Assembly (NCBI GenBank): GCA_028289405.1
Contig: JANQPP010000070.1
Coordinates: 1-51,879, forward strand
DNA from: Pirellulales bacterium
GTDB taxonomy: Bacteria > Planctomycetota > Planctomycetia > Pirellulales > JANQPP01
Direction: 5' to 3'
DNA: 51,879 nt
Every line of letters begins with the position of its first letter. Position 1 is the first letter of the stretch. Below are positions 17,856 to 27,158 of the stretch, in pieces. A program made the translations under genes and the position numbers. A model generated the notes under the pieces. The model ran no database searches and had not been told where the DNA came from. It worked only from the letters and a program-made list of their open reading frames with translations.

Positions 17856-19145
17856 ATGATTTCCACTCCGACTCGGTTTCCCGACTTCTTCCGCCTGCGA
17901 CAAAAGTTTGACGCGCCCCGCGTGGAAGACATCCCCAGCACGGTCGCGACCTCCCTAACGGCACTTCGCTTGGACCAGCGGATAGAACCTGGCGCGCGAG
18001 TCGCCATTACCGCCGGAAGCCGGGGAATCGCCAACATGCCGGCTATTTTGAAATCGATCGTCGCCTTCTTCCGAGAACTCGGTGCAGAACCCTTTATCGT
18101 GCCGTCAATGGGTAGCCATGGCGGGGGAACCGCCGAAGGACAGCTTCACGTGCTGCACTCCTACGGGATTACCGAAGAATTTTGCGGCTGCCCGATCCTT
18201 TCCAGTATGGAGACCGTGGTCGTCTGCGAAACCGAAGAGGGAATCCCGGTTCATTTTGACCAGAACGCTTTCTCCGCGGATCACGTGGTGGTCTGCAACC
18301 GCGTGAAACCGCACACGGGCTTCGTCGGCGAAATTGAAAGCGGCCTGATGAAGATGATGCTCATCGGACTGGGCAAGCGTGCCGGCGCCCAGATTTATCA
18401 TCAGGCAATAAAGGATTATAGCTTCGGGCAAATCGTCCGTAGCGTCGCGCGACATGTACTTTCACAGTGCCGCGTCCTGGCGGGCGTGGCCATCGTGGAA
18501 AACGGCAACGAGGAGACAGCGCTCATCGAGGCGGTACTGCCGGACCGTTTCGAGGAGCGGGAAAAAGAACTTTTGCGGCTGGCGAAGCAATATATGGCCA
18601 AGCTTCCCTTCGATTGGGCCGATGTGCTCCTGGTCGACGAGATCGGCAAAAACATCAGCGGCACCGGCATGGACACCAATGTGATTGGCCGCAAATACAA
18701 CGATCACGTGGCCCGCGAGGACGAAACGCCGAAGGTTCGGCTCATCGGAATCCGCAACCTTTCGGCAGCCACGTACGGCAACGCACTGGGCATCGGCTTG
18801 TCCGAGTTTTGCCTACGGCGGGTCGTGGAAAAGATGAACGCCGAGGTGACCGCGATTAATTCCCTGACGGGCGGGCATCCCACGGGCGCGATGGTGCCGA
18901 TCCAGTTCGAGACGGATCGGGAACTGCTCACGGCTATGTTGAACAACATCGGCCTATTGCCTCCGGAAAAAGCCGGGGCCATATGGATCAAAAACACCCT
19001 CGAAGTGCAGGAAATCGCCTGCTCCGCGGCCTACTTCGAGGAAGCCCAGAAGCGTCCGGACTTAGAAGTGCTTAGCGAGCCTCGCCCACTGCCTTTCGGT
19101 GACGATGGCATGCTCCCGGCCTATTTAGACGAGGCAGGGTTTTGA
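17856..19145 (+). CDS. LarA-like nickel-pincer-cofactor-dependent isomerase family protein
   Basis: A 429-aa cytosolic protein of the lactate-racemase-like superfamily (DUF2088/LarA N-terminal type). Supporting stretches: AGSRGIANMPAILK, VPSMGSHGGGTAEGQ, CNRVKPHTGFVGEIESG and LIGLGKRAG. Members related to LarA use a nickel pincer nucleotide to catalyse racemisation or epimerisation of 2-hydroxy acids, but many subgroups are uncharacterised, and this protein is not LarA itself. Start ATG 17856 has GGAG eight bases upstream. No larB, larC or larE cofactor genes are nearby. Assignment rests on pattern memory and would need a profile search to settle. Confidence 0.65.
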   Translation: MISTPTRFPDFFRLRQKFDAPRVEDIPSTVATSLTALRLDQRIEPGARVAITAGSRGIANMPAILKSIVAFFRELGAEPFIVPSMGSHGGGTAEGQLHVLHSYGITEEFCGCPILSSMETVVVCETEEGIPVHFDQNAFSADHVVVCNRVKPHTGFVGEIESGLMKMMLIGLGKRAGAQIYHQAIKDYSFGQIVRSVARHVLSQCRVLAGVAIVENGNEETALIEAVLPDRFEEREKELLRLAKQYMAKLPFDWADVLLVDEIGKNISGTGMDTNVIGRKYNDHVAREDETPKVRLIGIRNLSAATYGNALGIGLSEFCLRRVVEKMNAEVTAINSLTGGHPTGAMVPIQFETDRELLTAMLNNIGLLPPEKAGAIWIKNTLEVQEIACSAAYFEEAQKRPDLEVLSEPRPLPFGDDGMLPAYLDEAGF

Positions 19146-19220
19146 AAAGCTATCGGCCCCGATATGTGGGGATGACAACTCCCTCGAGAAAACAGGATTG
19201 TTCCAGCGCGGTCCGCGCGC

Positions 19221-20861
19221 CTACAAGAAGATCCACGTCGTGAGTGCGAGCACCGGCAACAAAATGGCGCAGCTATAAAGCGTGTAGCCGAAGAAGCTGG
19301 GCATGGAGACATCAGACGTTTCCGCGATCGCCTTGACCATGAAATTCGGCCCGTTGCCGATGTAGGTCATCGCCCCCATGAACACGGCCCCTAAGCTGAT
19401 GGCCACGAGAAAATGCGTGGCCACGCCGGCCACCGTCTCCGTGCCCCCTTGGGCGCGGGCCGTTTCGAAAAAGACCAGATAGGTTGGCGCGTTATCCAGC
19501 ACGGACGAAAGCGACCCGGTCACCCAGAAGAACTTTTGGGACGAATCGATCCCGAGTTGGTCCCCTTTGGCATCCAGGATTTGGAGTACGGGCTGCATGC
19601 AGATGAAGATGCCGATGAACAGCGCCGCCACTTCCGCGATGGCGTGGTAGTTAAAGCGGTTGGCCCGCCGCACTGCACTGGAACCTATCAGTAGAGACAG
19701 GCCCACCAAGCCAAGCTGCACTGCTTCGCGTAGGAACATCCAGGCATGCCAATTTGTGCCGGGAAAAGCCTTGCTAGGATCCAACAGCGCTACGCAAAAG
19801 ATGACACCCACCAACAGCGGCCCGTTCCATCCCAAGCCGCTGATTGTAAGCCGGCGGGTTTGGCTATCGTCCCGGCGAAGATCCGACTTGGCCTCCCTGG
19901 GATAATAAATCAGCACATCGGCCATAAGGTAAATGCCCAACAGGCAACCGTTGACGAACAGCCAGGGCTGCCAGAGGGACATCGTCCACAAGAAGGGCAC
20001 GCCGCGCAGATAGCCCAAAAACAGTGGCGGATCTCCGATGGGCAGCAACAGCCCTCCGCAGTTGCAGACCACGAAAATGAAGAAGATCACCGTGTGCCGC
20101 ACATGCTTTCTCTCGCGATTGGTCTCCAACAAGGGGCGGATGAGGAGCATGGCGGCTCCCGTCGTTCCTAGAAAACTGGCTAGCAATCCGCCGATGGCAA
20201 TGAAAGCCGTATTGGTGGCGGGATGAGCCCGAAGATCTCCTTCAATGCGGATTCCACCCGCGATCGTATAGAGGCTGAACAGCAGTACGATAAAGGGCAC
20301 GTACTCGGAAAGAATGGCATTTTCCAAAACAGTCAAGACGGCTCCCCAGTGAATGCCTTCCGCGATTGGGGCCACCACATAGTGCGCGGGCCAATGGCCT
20401 TCCACGGGTGCGGCGTGAAAGAAGGCGTAATAACCGAGCGTGCAAGCTCCCATGCCAAGCGCCACGTATAGCCGATGCAAATTGCTTTCCCACCAATGCT
20501 CGACAGCATGGATCAGCGGGAATACGGCAATCGCCAAGAGGATGCAGGCAAAAGGAATCCCCGCCCAGTAGGCCGGATGAGCCGCTGTCGAGTGTTCGGC
20601 TGCCGCGTGTCCGTTCTCATGATGTTCCGCTTGTGCTTCTGTCGCATGGTGTTCCGTTTCGGCATGTGCGGAATGCGCGTGAACAATCTCTTGCGTGGCG
20701 GCTTGGGGCCATCCGGCAACCGCCGAGACGGCATACAGCCCGAGCGCGAGCCCGATGGCTAAGATCATATATCGGTCCGCTGCGCGGGGAGCGCTGGATT
20801 CTGTCATGGAAGGCAAGGCATGCGAAGTGCGATTGATCCAGGGAAACGCCGCTTCTGGCAT
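19221..20861 (-). CDS. NhaD/CitMHS-type sodium:proton antiporter with His-rich loop
   Basis: Polytopic membrane transporter (about 546 aa, 12 or so transmembrane stretches) of the ion-transporter superfamily containing NhaD and citrate:Mg2+ carriers. Conserved-looking segments: [43 protein letters not shown] and [17 protein letters not shown]. The GDPPL and DNAPTYL/GNGPNF halves are typical of sodium:proton antiporters. After the first membrane segment there is a His/Glu/Ala-rich stretch (about ten His in 35 residues) that could bind metal or sense pH. ATG 20861 (AAGGGG upstream) and ATG 20807 are both possible starts; homology clearly begins near [13 protein letters not shown] at 20807. Confidence 0.82.
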   Translation of the reverse strand: MPEAAFPWINRTSHALPSMTESSAPRAADRYMILAIGLALGLYAVSAVAGWPQAATQEIVHAHSAHAETEHHATEAQAEHHENGHAAAEHSTAAHPAYWAGIPFACILLAIAVFPLIHAVEHWWESNLHRLYVALGMGACTLGYYAFFHAAPVEGHWPAHYVVAPIAEGIHWGAVLTVLENAILSEYVPFIVLLFSLYTIAGGIRIEGDLRAHPATNTAFIAIGGLLASFLGTTGAAMLLIRPLLETNRERKHVRHTVIFFIFVVCNCGGLLLPIGDPPLFLGYLRGVPFLWTMSLWQPWLFVNGCLLGIYLMADVLIYYPREAKSDLRRDDSQTRRLTISGLGWNGPLLVGVIFCVALLDPSKAFPGTNWHAWMFLREAVQLGLVGLSLLIGSSAVRRANRFNYHAIAEVAALFIGIFICMQPVLQILDAKGDQLGIDSSQKFFWVTGSLSSVLDNAPTYLVFFETARAQGGTETVAGVATHFLVAISLGAVFMGAMTYIGNGPNFMVKAIAETSDVSMPSFFGYTLYSCAILLPVLALTTWIFL

Positions 20862-21175
20862 TTCGAGCCCCTTAATTTCAGAGAGGAAGTGTTGGCGAAG
20901 GGTTTGGTAGCTTCGCTCTCCGGGAGCCATCGTAGCGTCAATTTGCCAAAAACATGGCATTCAAGCGGCAGACGGCTGCTAACAGAGAGAATGCATCTTG
21001 GAAAATCAAGCCCCTCAAAATCTTGCTTAATCGGTGAATGTTGAAACTTAGGTCGTCCCAGCGCATGCGGGCGTGGGGCCGGCACTCGCTTGCGGAATCC
21101 GGCAGCACACGTATATGGTTGATGAGGGATCTAACGGTCTTTTCGTCCTAAAAATCGCAACCAGCACGTGCGAAC
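20862..21175. other. Divergent intergenic region, nothing recognisable
   Basis: About 314 bases between the antiporter gene and the small membrane-protein gene, which are transcribed away from each other. It should contain two promoters. No good -35/-10 pair, operator palindrome or RNA gene was spotted by eye. Confidence 0.5.
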
Positions 21176-21757
21176 GTGGCAAGTCCACCAATCACGGAAC
21201 ACAACTTCACGGGCATTTCCTCGTTGCCGAGCGTTTGGCTGAAGCCGAATCGTCGCATGATACTACTCATTGGGCTGATGGCCCTGTCGTGGTTTGGCCT
21301 CGGATTCACGGGGTGGATGTTGTTCAACAGTAGTTTGGGTGTTTGGCGGAATTGGCTTGCCATCGCTTGGGCTGGCGGCGGCATCATCTTGTGTGGCAGC
21401 CTGCTCCATATCTTGGGGCGAGCTCGAATGCGGCTACGAGGAGACAATCTCCAACTCGCTTTGAATTGGGTACAATCGACGCGAATTCCGCTGGATGTCG
21501 TCGAATGTATCTTCGCGGGAGAAACGAAAGGTGCCTGGGCCATAAGCCCAAAAATTCCGTATCGTACTCGGAGCCTTGTGATACGCCTGGCGGAAACGGC
21601 ACGTCCGTGGTCCAGCGGACCAGTCGTGAAAACGTTTGCGACGTGGAGCGATGGTTACATCACGTTGCACGGTTTGTGGTGCGAGCCCCTGGACCGAGAC
21701 CTGATCTTGCAACTCAACGACTATCTGCTGAAAGCCAAGCGAAAGGATGACGGATGA
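21176..21757 (+). CDS. Small membrane protein of unknown function
   Basis: 193 aa, read from GTG 21176; an ATG at 21257 (residue 28, just before the first membrane segment) is an alternative. Two hydrophobic segments (about residues 28-52 and 60-80) form a hairpin. A soluble C-terminal half with alternating beta pattern follows (MRLRGDNLQLALNWVQS ... IPLDVVECIF), resembling bacterial PH-like domains, though I cannot confirm this. It is followed after 76 bp by mfnB on the same strand, so it could belong to that operon. Function unknown. Confidence 0.6.
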   Translation: MASPPITEHNFTGISSLPSVWLKPNRRMILLIGLMALSWFGLGFTGWMLFNSSLGVWRNWLAIAWAGGGIILCGSLLHILGRARMRLRGDNLQLALNWVQSTRIPLDVVECIFAGETKGAWAISPKIPYRTRSLVIRLAETARPWSSGPVVKTFATWSDGYITLHGLWCEPLDRDLILQLNDYLLKAKRKDDG

Positions 21758-21833
21758 CGGGCATAATTCCACAAAGGCTACCAGAGTTTTTCGCTGGCAC
21801 TTTTCCACGTTCGGCAATCAAAGGCGAAGCCGC

Positions 21834-22571
21834 ATGACGCGTCTCATCGTGAGCGTACGGAACACGGAAGAGGCACACGCCGCATGGCAAGGTGGCGCCG
21901 ATTTGCTGGACATCAAGGAGCCAAAGCGTGGCTCGTTGGGACGTCCAGATTGGGTACAAGTCGAGGCGATACTGCGGCGATTACCGCATGAGGTACCGGT
22001 GAGCCTGGCGTGGGGAGAGCTGGCTGACGAGGCTTCCCAGGTGACTGTGCCCAGCGATCGTCTACGCTTTGTCAAGTTGGGGCTAGCGGGAACGGATCGC
22101 GTACCCGATTGGCGAGAAAGGTGGTGGCGGTTTCGAGACGCTTTATCCACCGAGATTTCTATCGTTGCCGTGGTTTATGCAGAAGAATCCGCCGTGGGAG
22201 CCCCCACTGCCGAGCATGTGCTTCAATTGGCAAAAGACGGTGGCGCCGCTGGAGTGCTCGTGGATACCTGCGACAAAGAACGTGGTAGTCTCTTCCAGCA
22301 GTGGTCTCCCCAGCGGATCCAAGAATTTATTGCCTCGGTTCATCAGGCTGGATTGTTTGTGGCCATCGCCGGTTCATTGACCGTCGAAACGTTGCCGCTG
22401 GCGCTCGAAATGTCTCCCGATTTTGTCGCCGTGCGGGGTGCGGTATGCCAAGGTTCCCGCGAGGCGGCTCTCGAGCACCGCAAGGTACGCGAAGTCAAAT
22501 CGCTGTTCCGCGGACGCGTGGAGCGCTCCTCTGATTCAACATCGTCCGAAGAGAATAGGCTCATGGTATGA
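21834..22571 (+). CDS. mfnB: (5-Formylfuran-3-yl)methyl phosphate synthase
   Basis: 245-aa TIM-barrel enzyme of the MfnB/DUF556 family. In methanogens it condenses two glyceraldehyde-3-phosphates into the furan precursor of methanofuran. The family is also found in planctomycetes and methylotrophs that carry tetrahydromethanopterin-linked C1 enzymes. Active-site residues are present: DIKEPKRGSLG with Lys28, VKLGLAG with Lys81, and DTCDKERG with Asp144 and Lys148, matching the reported lysines and aspartate of the Methanocaldococcus enzyme. The start is ATG 21834 with AAAGGCG upstream. It overlaps the next gene by four bases (ATGA), which indicates translational coupling. No other methanofuran genes lie beside it. 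Confidence 0.88.
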   Translation: MTRLIVSVRNTEEAHAAWQGGADLLDIKEPKRGSLGRPDWVQVEAILRRLPHEVPVSLAWGELADEASQVTVPSDRLRFVKLGLAGTDRVPDWRERWWRFRDALSTEISIVAVVYAEESAVGAPTAEHVLQLAKDGGAAGVLVDTCDKERGSLFQQWSPQRIQEFIASVHQAGLFVAIAGSLTVETLPLALEMSPDFVAVRGAVCQGSREAALEHRKVREVKSLFRGRVERSSDSTSSEENRLMV

Positions 22572-25222
22572 AATACCTCATCAAAACGAGCGGTCTCTGT
22601 CTGCTGGCCGCCTGCGTCGTTTTCGTTTCCGTCCGGATGAGCGCAGCCCAGGTCCAGGTGGAAACCAGGGCATATGCGGGCCAACCTTTCGGCGTGGGGA
22701 TGGTCACGCTCCGTGATAACCGACTACTGGGGCGGTTTCCCACGGAAGACTTCGCGATCCACCTCACCGACCTGGAAGGTCGGACGCATTACCCGGTCTT
22801 ATCCACTGGGCCGGTGCGGCAGTGGTTGCAGCAACGCTTGCAGAGCCGCCGGAGGCTTACGCTCTATTTTTTGTTTCGAGGCGATGCACCGCTCGACATG
22901 CGACTCTCCGCTGGTCGGACGTATCAATGGACCCTTTCGCCCCGCCATGATGATTTCGGCTTTCAGCGAATGCTGGCGGATTGGTGGCGCGAATACACTG
23001 CTCAACTGCGCCAGCTTTCTCGACGCGGCGAAGGGCTGAACGTCGTGGAGAATTATTTGGGGAACACGCTAGCCCGCCGGCTAAGTCTGCCGACACCCAA
23101 TCTCGGCGACGCCAATCCCAATTCTGGAGAGCTAAACCAGGCACTCGGGATTTTGCTGGGCACGGAAAGTGTCCGGCTGGCAATTCAAAAGAACCGTGTT
23201 TTGGAAGTGGAACGCCGAGACGAAGTGGCGAATCTGCCGCTGCCGGATTCTCCATTTCCTGAACCGCTGGAAGAACTTCCCCTGCCTCGACGTGTGGAAG
23301 TCGAACCGTTGGCAACGCACGTGCCGGTGGAGTGCTTTTACCTGCGTTTCGGCAGCTACAAGAACTTCCAGTGGTTTCGCTCCGGACTCGAACGTTGGGG
23401 AGGCGACTTCCGCAACCTCGTCACTTTGCGGCCAGTGGATTACGGATTGAATCAGCGCGTGCAAGGCCAATTGGCCCTCCGGGAAACGGCGCTATCCAAG
23501 CTGCTGGGAAATACCGTGATTTCGGACGTAGCCGTTGTGGGCTTTGATCCGTTCTTGCGAGAAGGGGCGGCGATGGGCGTATTGTTCGAGGCCCGTAGCA
23601 ATCTCGCCCTCCGCCAAAGCCTCCAGAGTCAGCGTCAGGAATTTCTCGATAACTCGCCTGAAGCCACGCAAAGCATGGAGATGGTCGCCGGCCGCGAGGT
23701 GAGTTTCCTCTCTTCGCCGGACCACCAACTCCGCTCCTACTACGCGGAAGACGGCGATTATCACCTCATCACGAATTGCCGGTACTTGGTCGAGCGATTC
23801 TTTGAATGCTCGAACGACGGGCGATCACTTGCCGCGTCCACGGATTTTCAAGCGGCACGAGAAAGGTATCCGGTTTCACGGAATGCCAATGTTTTCGTGT
23901 ACTTGCCAAGGGAATTTTTTCAGAACCTCATGTCGCCGGCGTATCGCGTCGAAATGTCGCGCCGGCTGTCCGCCGTGGTCGATCTCGATTTGGCGATGAT
24001 GGCTCGGTGGAATGCCGAGGCGGAAAAAGTTGCCGACACCACTTTGACCGGATTGGTGAACAGCGGCTTCCTGCCCAGTAACTTTTTTGTTCGCCCAGAT
24101 GGTGGGCAAGTAGACCTCACCGATCATCCAGACTTGCCGTACCGTGATTCGCTACGAGGGCCGAAAGGCTTTTTTGTTCCTATTCCCGATGTGGTCGTTG
24201 AGTCGGTGACCCCCCAAGAGCATGCCGCTTATGAAGAATTTCTGGCTGAAAATCGCGAACTTCTAAACCGGCTGGAGCCAGTAACGATCTGCGTGCATCG
24301 TGAAGTGTTACACGAGAGTGACGAGGAACATCTTTCAATTCGGGTCGAGGCGGCCAATCTGCTACCGCAAAACCAAGATCTGTTTACGCGACGTCTTGGT
24401 GCCCCAGTGACCAGGGCGTTCGAACCGGCATCTCACGATGTGGTCTTCGGGCAGATATCTCTCAAGGGCCAAACGGACCAGGAGGGAGAGTATTTGTTAT
24501 TCGGTGGCCTGAGCGATTGGCCTCTGCTGGCCACGCTGGAGGCGGAATCCTTCTACCTCGCGGACTTCTTGGCGGACCTCCAACCGGTCGGATACGCCGG
24601 TGCGGTGCCTGTTCCCGGCATGCTGCGTTGGTTGGAAGGCCCCTTCACGGCACCACCCGATGTTCCCGGGCTAACGCGCGGCCGTCTCGGCACGTGGTTG
24701 CTGCGTGATGGAGCTTACACCATGGCGTCGTTTCAACGTGGCCTGATGGTCGCGGCATTGGAAGGACTCACGTGGCAGGATGGTTTGGCTCCAGCCCATG
24801 TCCGCTTCCAAATCCGGGATCTTTCTCGATCCCCCTTGGGAGAGACCGTGGCCCGCCTCGCTTGGAACCGGGCCAGCCGCGCGACTCAGGCTAACGAACA
24901 GTTGCTGCGGCAATTCACCGACCAGCTTCGCATCCCGCCGGAGAAAGCCAAAGCCGCCGCCGAATCGCTGCTGCAAGCCAAGCTGGTCTGTCCTTTGGGG
25001 GGAACCTACCAGTTAGCGCCCGCTGGCGGGGGACAACCTCGCTGGCAATCCACGGTCTGGAAAACGAACGGACGAGGGCCGAACGCTTTTCCCGATTTCG
25101 ACGTGCCGCTACTCACCTGGTTCCGTGGATTGGAAGCCTCCTCACGACTTGAGGAGGCTTCTTTATCCGTCGATGCCGAACTTTATTACCAGCGGCCTTC
25201 CAAGCTGACCAACGCACCGTGA
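22568..25222 (+). CDS. Large secreted protein of unknown function, coupled to mfnB
   Basis: 884 aa beginning four bases before the end of mfnB. The N-terminus is a signal sequence (hydrophobic about 5-22, AQ after SAA). A Leu-Ala-Ala-Cys at 13-16 resembles a lipobox, but the hydrophobic run continues past it. The mature protein is long, without membrane segments, and rich in charged and aromatic residues. Repeating phrases such as FYLRFGSYKNFQWF, VFVYLPREFFQNL and FYLADFLADL recall planctomycete periplasmic proteins with DUF3352-like character. I do not recognise the family. The 3' end contains a perfect hairpin and runs 37 bases into the convergent barrel gene. Its link to furan synthesis may be only transcriptional. 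Confidence 0.75.
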   Translation: MKYLIKTSGLCLLAACVVFVSVRMSAAQVQVETRAYAGQPFGVGMVTLRDNRLLGRFPTEDFAIHLTDLEGRTHYPVLSTGPVRQWLQQRLQSRRRLTLYFLFRGDAPLDMRLSAGRTYQWTLSPRHDDFGFQRMLADWWREYTAQLRQLSRRGEGLNVVENYLGNTLARRLSLPTPNLGDANPNSGELNQALGILLGTESVRLAIQKNRVLEVERRDEVANLPLPDSPFPEPLEELPLPRRVEVEPLATHVPVECFYLRFGSYKNFQWFRSGLERWGGDFRNLVTLRPVDYGLNQRVQGQLALRETALSKLLGNTVISDVAVVGFDPFLREGAAMGVLFEARSNLALRQSLQSQRQEFLDNSPEATQSMEMVAGREVSFLSSPDHQLRSYYAEDGDYHLITNCRYLVERFFECSNDGRSLAASTDFQAARERYPVSRNANVFVYLPREFFQNLMSPAYRVEMSRRLSAVVDLDLAMMARWNAEAEKVADTTLTGLVNSGFLPSNFFVRPDGGQVDLTDHPDLPYRDSLRGPKGFFVPIPDVVVESVTPQEHAAYEEFLAENRELLNRLEPVTICVHREVLHESDEEHLSIRVEAANLLPQNQDLFTRRLGAPVTRAFEPASHDVVFGQISLKGQTDQEGEYLLFGGLSDWPLLATLEAESFYLADFLADLQPVGYAGAVPVPGMLRWLEGPFTAPPDVPGLTRGRLGTWLLRDGAYTMASFQRGLMVAALEGLTWQDGLAPAHVRFQIRDLSRSPLGETVARLAWNRASRATQANEQLLRQFTDQLRIPPEKAKAAAESLLQAKLVCPLGGTYQLAPAGGGQPRWQSTVWKTNGRGPNAFPDFDVPLLTWFRGLEASSRLEEASLSVDAELYYQRPSKLTNAP
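25133..25164 (+). terminator. Perfect 11-bp hairpin with short T-run inside a 3' coding end
   Basis: GAAGCCTCCTC (25133-25143) pairs perfectly with GAGGAGGCTTC (25151-25161) around a 7-nt loop and is followed by TTT-A-T. This is an intrinsic terminator shape. It lies inside the last 30 codons of the 884-aa gene, 25 bases beyond the stop of the leftward barrel gene. It may terminate leftward transcripts, or act on rightward ones when translation stops early. For the leftward direction there is no T-run. Confidence 0.55.
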
Positions 25223-26337
25223 TAGAACGGGCTGCCGGAAGTGTCCACCGTAGCCACGCCAGAGCCGGGCAACGGAACGGCCGAGGTCACCGTGGCATTA
25301 TCGACCTGTTCGATCGCCAGAGCGACCCCTTCGAGCCATAGCAGTTGATAGCCTGCCTCGATGTACCACCGCCGCGAAAGCTGGTAGGTTCCGGTCAGGG
25401 CGAGTTGGCCCAGGAACGCCGTGTTATCGTCGTTTTCACGTACCACGAATTCGAGATCGGGGGCCAGCCAATCGAAGCGGGCATTATTCCCCAAGATGCC
25501 CGCCTTCACGAAGCCATCGATGGAAAATCGGTCGCCACACTGCAACAGTTTGCCGTCGGCCCCAATTTGGAAGCCGTACATGTTGTTGGAAGTCTCGTAC
25601 AGGTCACCACCCTTGGTCCCAAAGATGATGTGGAATTCCTCACTCAATTCCGCCGCGAGGAAGCCGACCATGAAGGCCAGACAGCCATTGACGTGGTGTC
25701 GCAGGTTCACTTCCGTGACATACAGTCGCGAACCATAGCTGACATTGAACGTCGGCCCCGCCAGCAGAAAATTCGGGTTGCCGTTGACCAGCCGCAATTG
25801 GTTGGCGTTGATATTTCGGCTGTCATTCCAGGAATCAATTCCCAAGAAAGCGAATTCGATGTCGCGGCAAGAGTTGGGGCTTTGACGAACTAAGCTGATG
25901 CGGGGTCCCGCTCCCCAGCCCAAATCAAAATCGGAGGCATTCAGCACTTCGTTTTGCGTGAACGGGTCGATGAAAATCGTTTGGGCATCGGGATCGGAAC
26001 GGTGCAAGATCGCGGCTCCCGCCGAGACGGACCAAATATACGAACGGTCGACTGGCAGCGCGCCACAGGGCGTATAGCAGGATCCGCAGCCTGCCGTGCC
26101 ACAACACTCATCGTCGCATGTCCCACACTCCGTGCCGACGTCACACGCGTTGCAGGACCCGGCACTTCCGCCCAAATGCGACGAAGCGGACGAATAGGCC
26201 GCTTGTTGTGCCGTAGGCGCGGAGGAAAAGTGATCCGTTAATGGGAAAGCCCCATTCTGTTGGGCAGCCAGTGGCATGGTCCCCAAGCAAACGAGGACCA
26301 GACTGGAAATCGACGCCGAAAGACCGCGATGGCTCAT
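25186..26337 (-). CDS. Planctomycete outer-membrane beta-barrel protein (BBP7-like)
   Basis: 383 aa with a signal peptide (cleavage near PLAAQQ). Next comes a cysteine cluster (about residues 60-90: CNACDVGTECGTCDDECCG plus GCGSCYTPCG), then a region of amphipathic beta strands ending in an aromatic residue (GALVSLEGRW), as outer-membrane barrels do. The layout resembles the BBP7 putative porin family seen almost only in planctomycetes; this is inference by pattern. Start ATG 26337 has GGAGG seven bases upstream. The Cys-rich plug before the barrel may be disulfide-linked to the envelope. It converges with the 884-aa gene, overlapping it by 37 bases. Confidence 0.7.
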   Translation of the reverse strand: MSHRGLSASISSLVLVCLGTMPLAAQQNGAFPLTDHFSSAPTAQQAAYSSASSHLGGSAGSCNACDVGTECGTCDDECCGTAGCGSCYTPCGALPVDRSYIWSVSAGAAILHRSDPDAQTIFIDPFTQNEVLNASDFDLGWGAGPRISLVRQSPNSCRDIEFAFLGIDSWNDSRNINANQLRLVNGNPNFLLAGPTFNVSYGSRLYVTEVNLRHHVNGCLAFMVGFLAAELSEEFHIIFGTKGGDLYETSNNMYGFQIGADGKLLQCGDRFSIDGFVKAGILGNNARFDWLAPDLEFVVRENDDNTAFLGQLALTGTYQLSRRWYIEAGYQLLWLEGVALAIEQVDNATVTSAVPLPGSGVATVDTSGSPFYHGALVSLEGRW

Positions 26338-27158
26338 AATTTTGCCTCCCTGAATGAGCCTTGAAAGGATGGCCGCCTCGCCTTCCTTCTCGACCCTCAT
26401 GCATATTGATTCTTCGTCAGGCCGCCGTGGGAACATCATTCGGCCGGCAGCCTCCGGCATCCGCCGTGCAACCGTTGCGTCACGAAAAACCGAATCGACA
26501 CGCGCGAGCCGTTTTCCAGAGACATTCCCTACGACAAGACACAGCCGTTACGACCGTCACGATCGGAAGCATACAATCGATACAAACGGTATGACCGGGA
26601 CGTCGATTTTGCGGGTCGATGCGGAAGCGTCGAATGTAACGGTCGCACGGATCAAATCGCCTGATGCCCTGTGCCGTGAAGTTCCCGCAGACGGCAAAGT
26701 CGTCCGCGGAGATATCCCGAATGAATTCGGGCAAGATTTTGGCCTCTCGCGAGCCTTCCCTTCAGCCCGCAGAGTCGCCGGTAATCCGCAAATTCGCGCC
26801 AATGTCGAACTCGCGCGGATTCGTCGCGGTGATCCTTCGCGCATGCCTTGCTATTTGGACTCCAAACCTGAATCGATCCGCGGGAGTTTAGCGATTGCGG
26901 TGATTATCCTGAGTGATTTTCAGGTGAATCGTGCGTGACGCCACGCGTGAGGTCTTGGTGGCTTGCCAGGAACTTCACCATGACGGCCACATGAGGTAGA
27001 TTCATGCATTCTCGATGCCCCGGCGTGTTGGAGAGGGGGCGTGACGCTGGCTTACCGAGCGTCAAGTCGCTTTCCCAAATCCGAGGCGGGCATGGTTTCC
27101 AGGCCATGGCCCATATTTCGTGCTTGAGACCACAATTCCGCTCGCAAAGGAATGACCC
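26338..27158. other. 821-base intergenic region, no convincing gene
   Basis: This is the longest gene-free stretch in the window, between the divergent barrel gene and aspS. Open frames here (for example 26354-26938 rightward) lack coding character and are Arg/Ser-rich by composition. A hairpin CCCGAA-TGAA-TTCGGG lies at 26716-26731, and weak CCTGA/TCAGG complementarity near 26909. It presumably holds two promoters and possibly an untranslated leader for aspS; no RNA family was recognised. Confidence 0.5.

Noticed and set aside
26354..26938. 194-codon open frame between the barrel gene and aspS
   Set aside because: Composition is Arg/Ser-heavy without domain or ribosome-binding site; it looks like chance.
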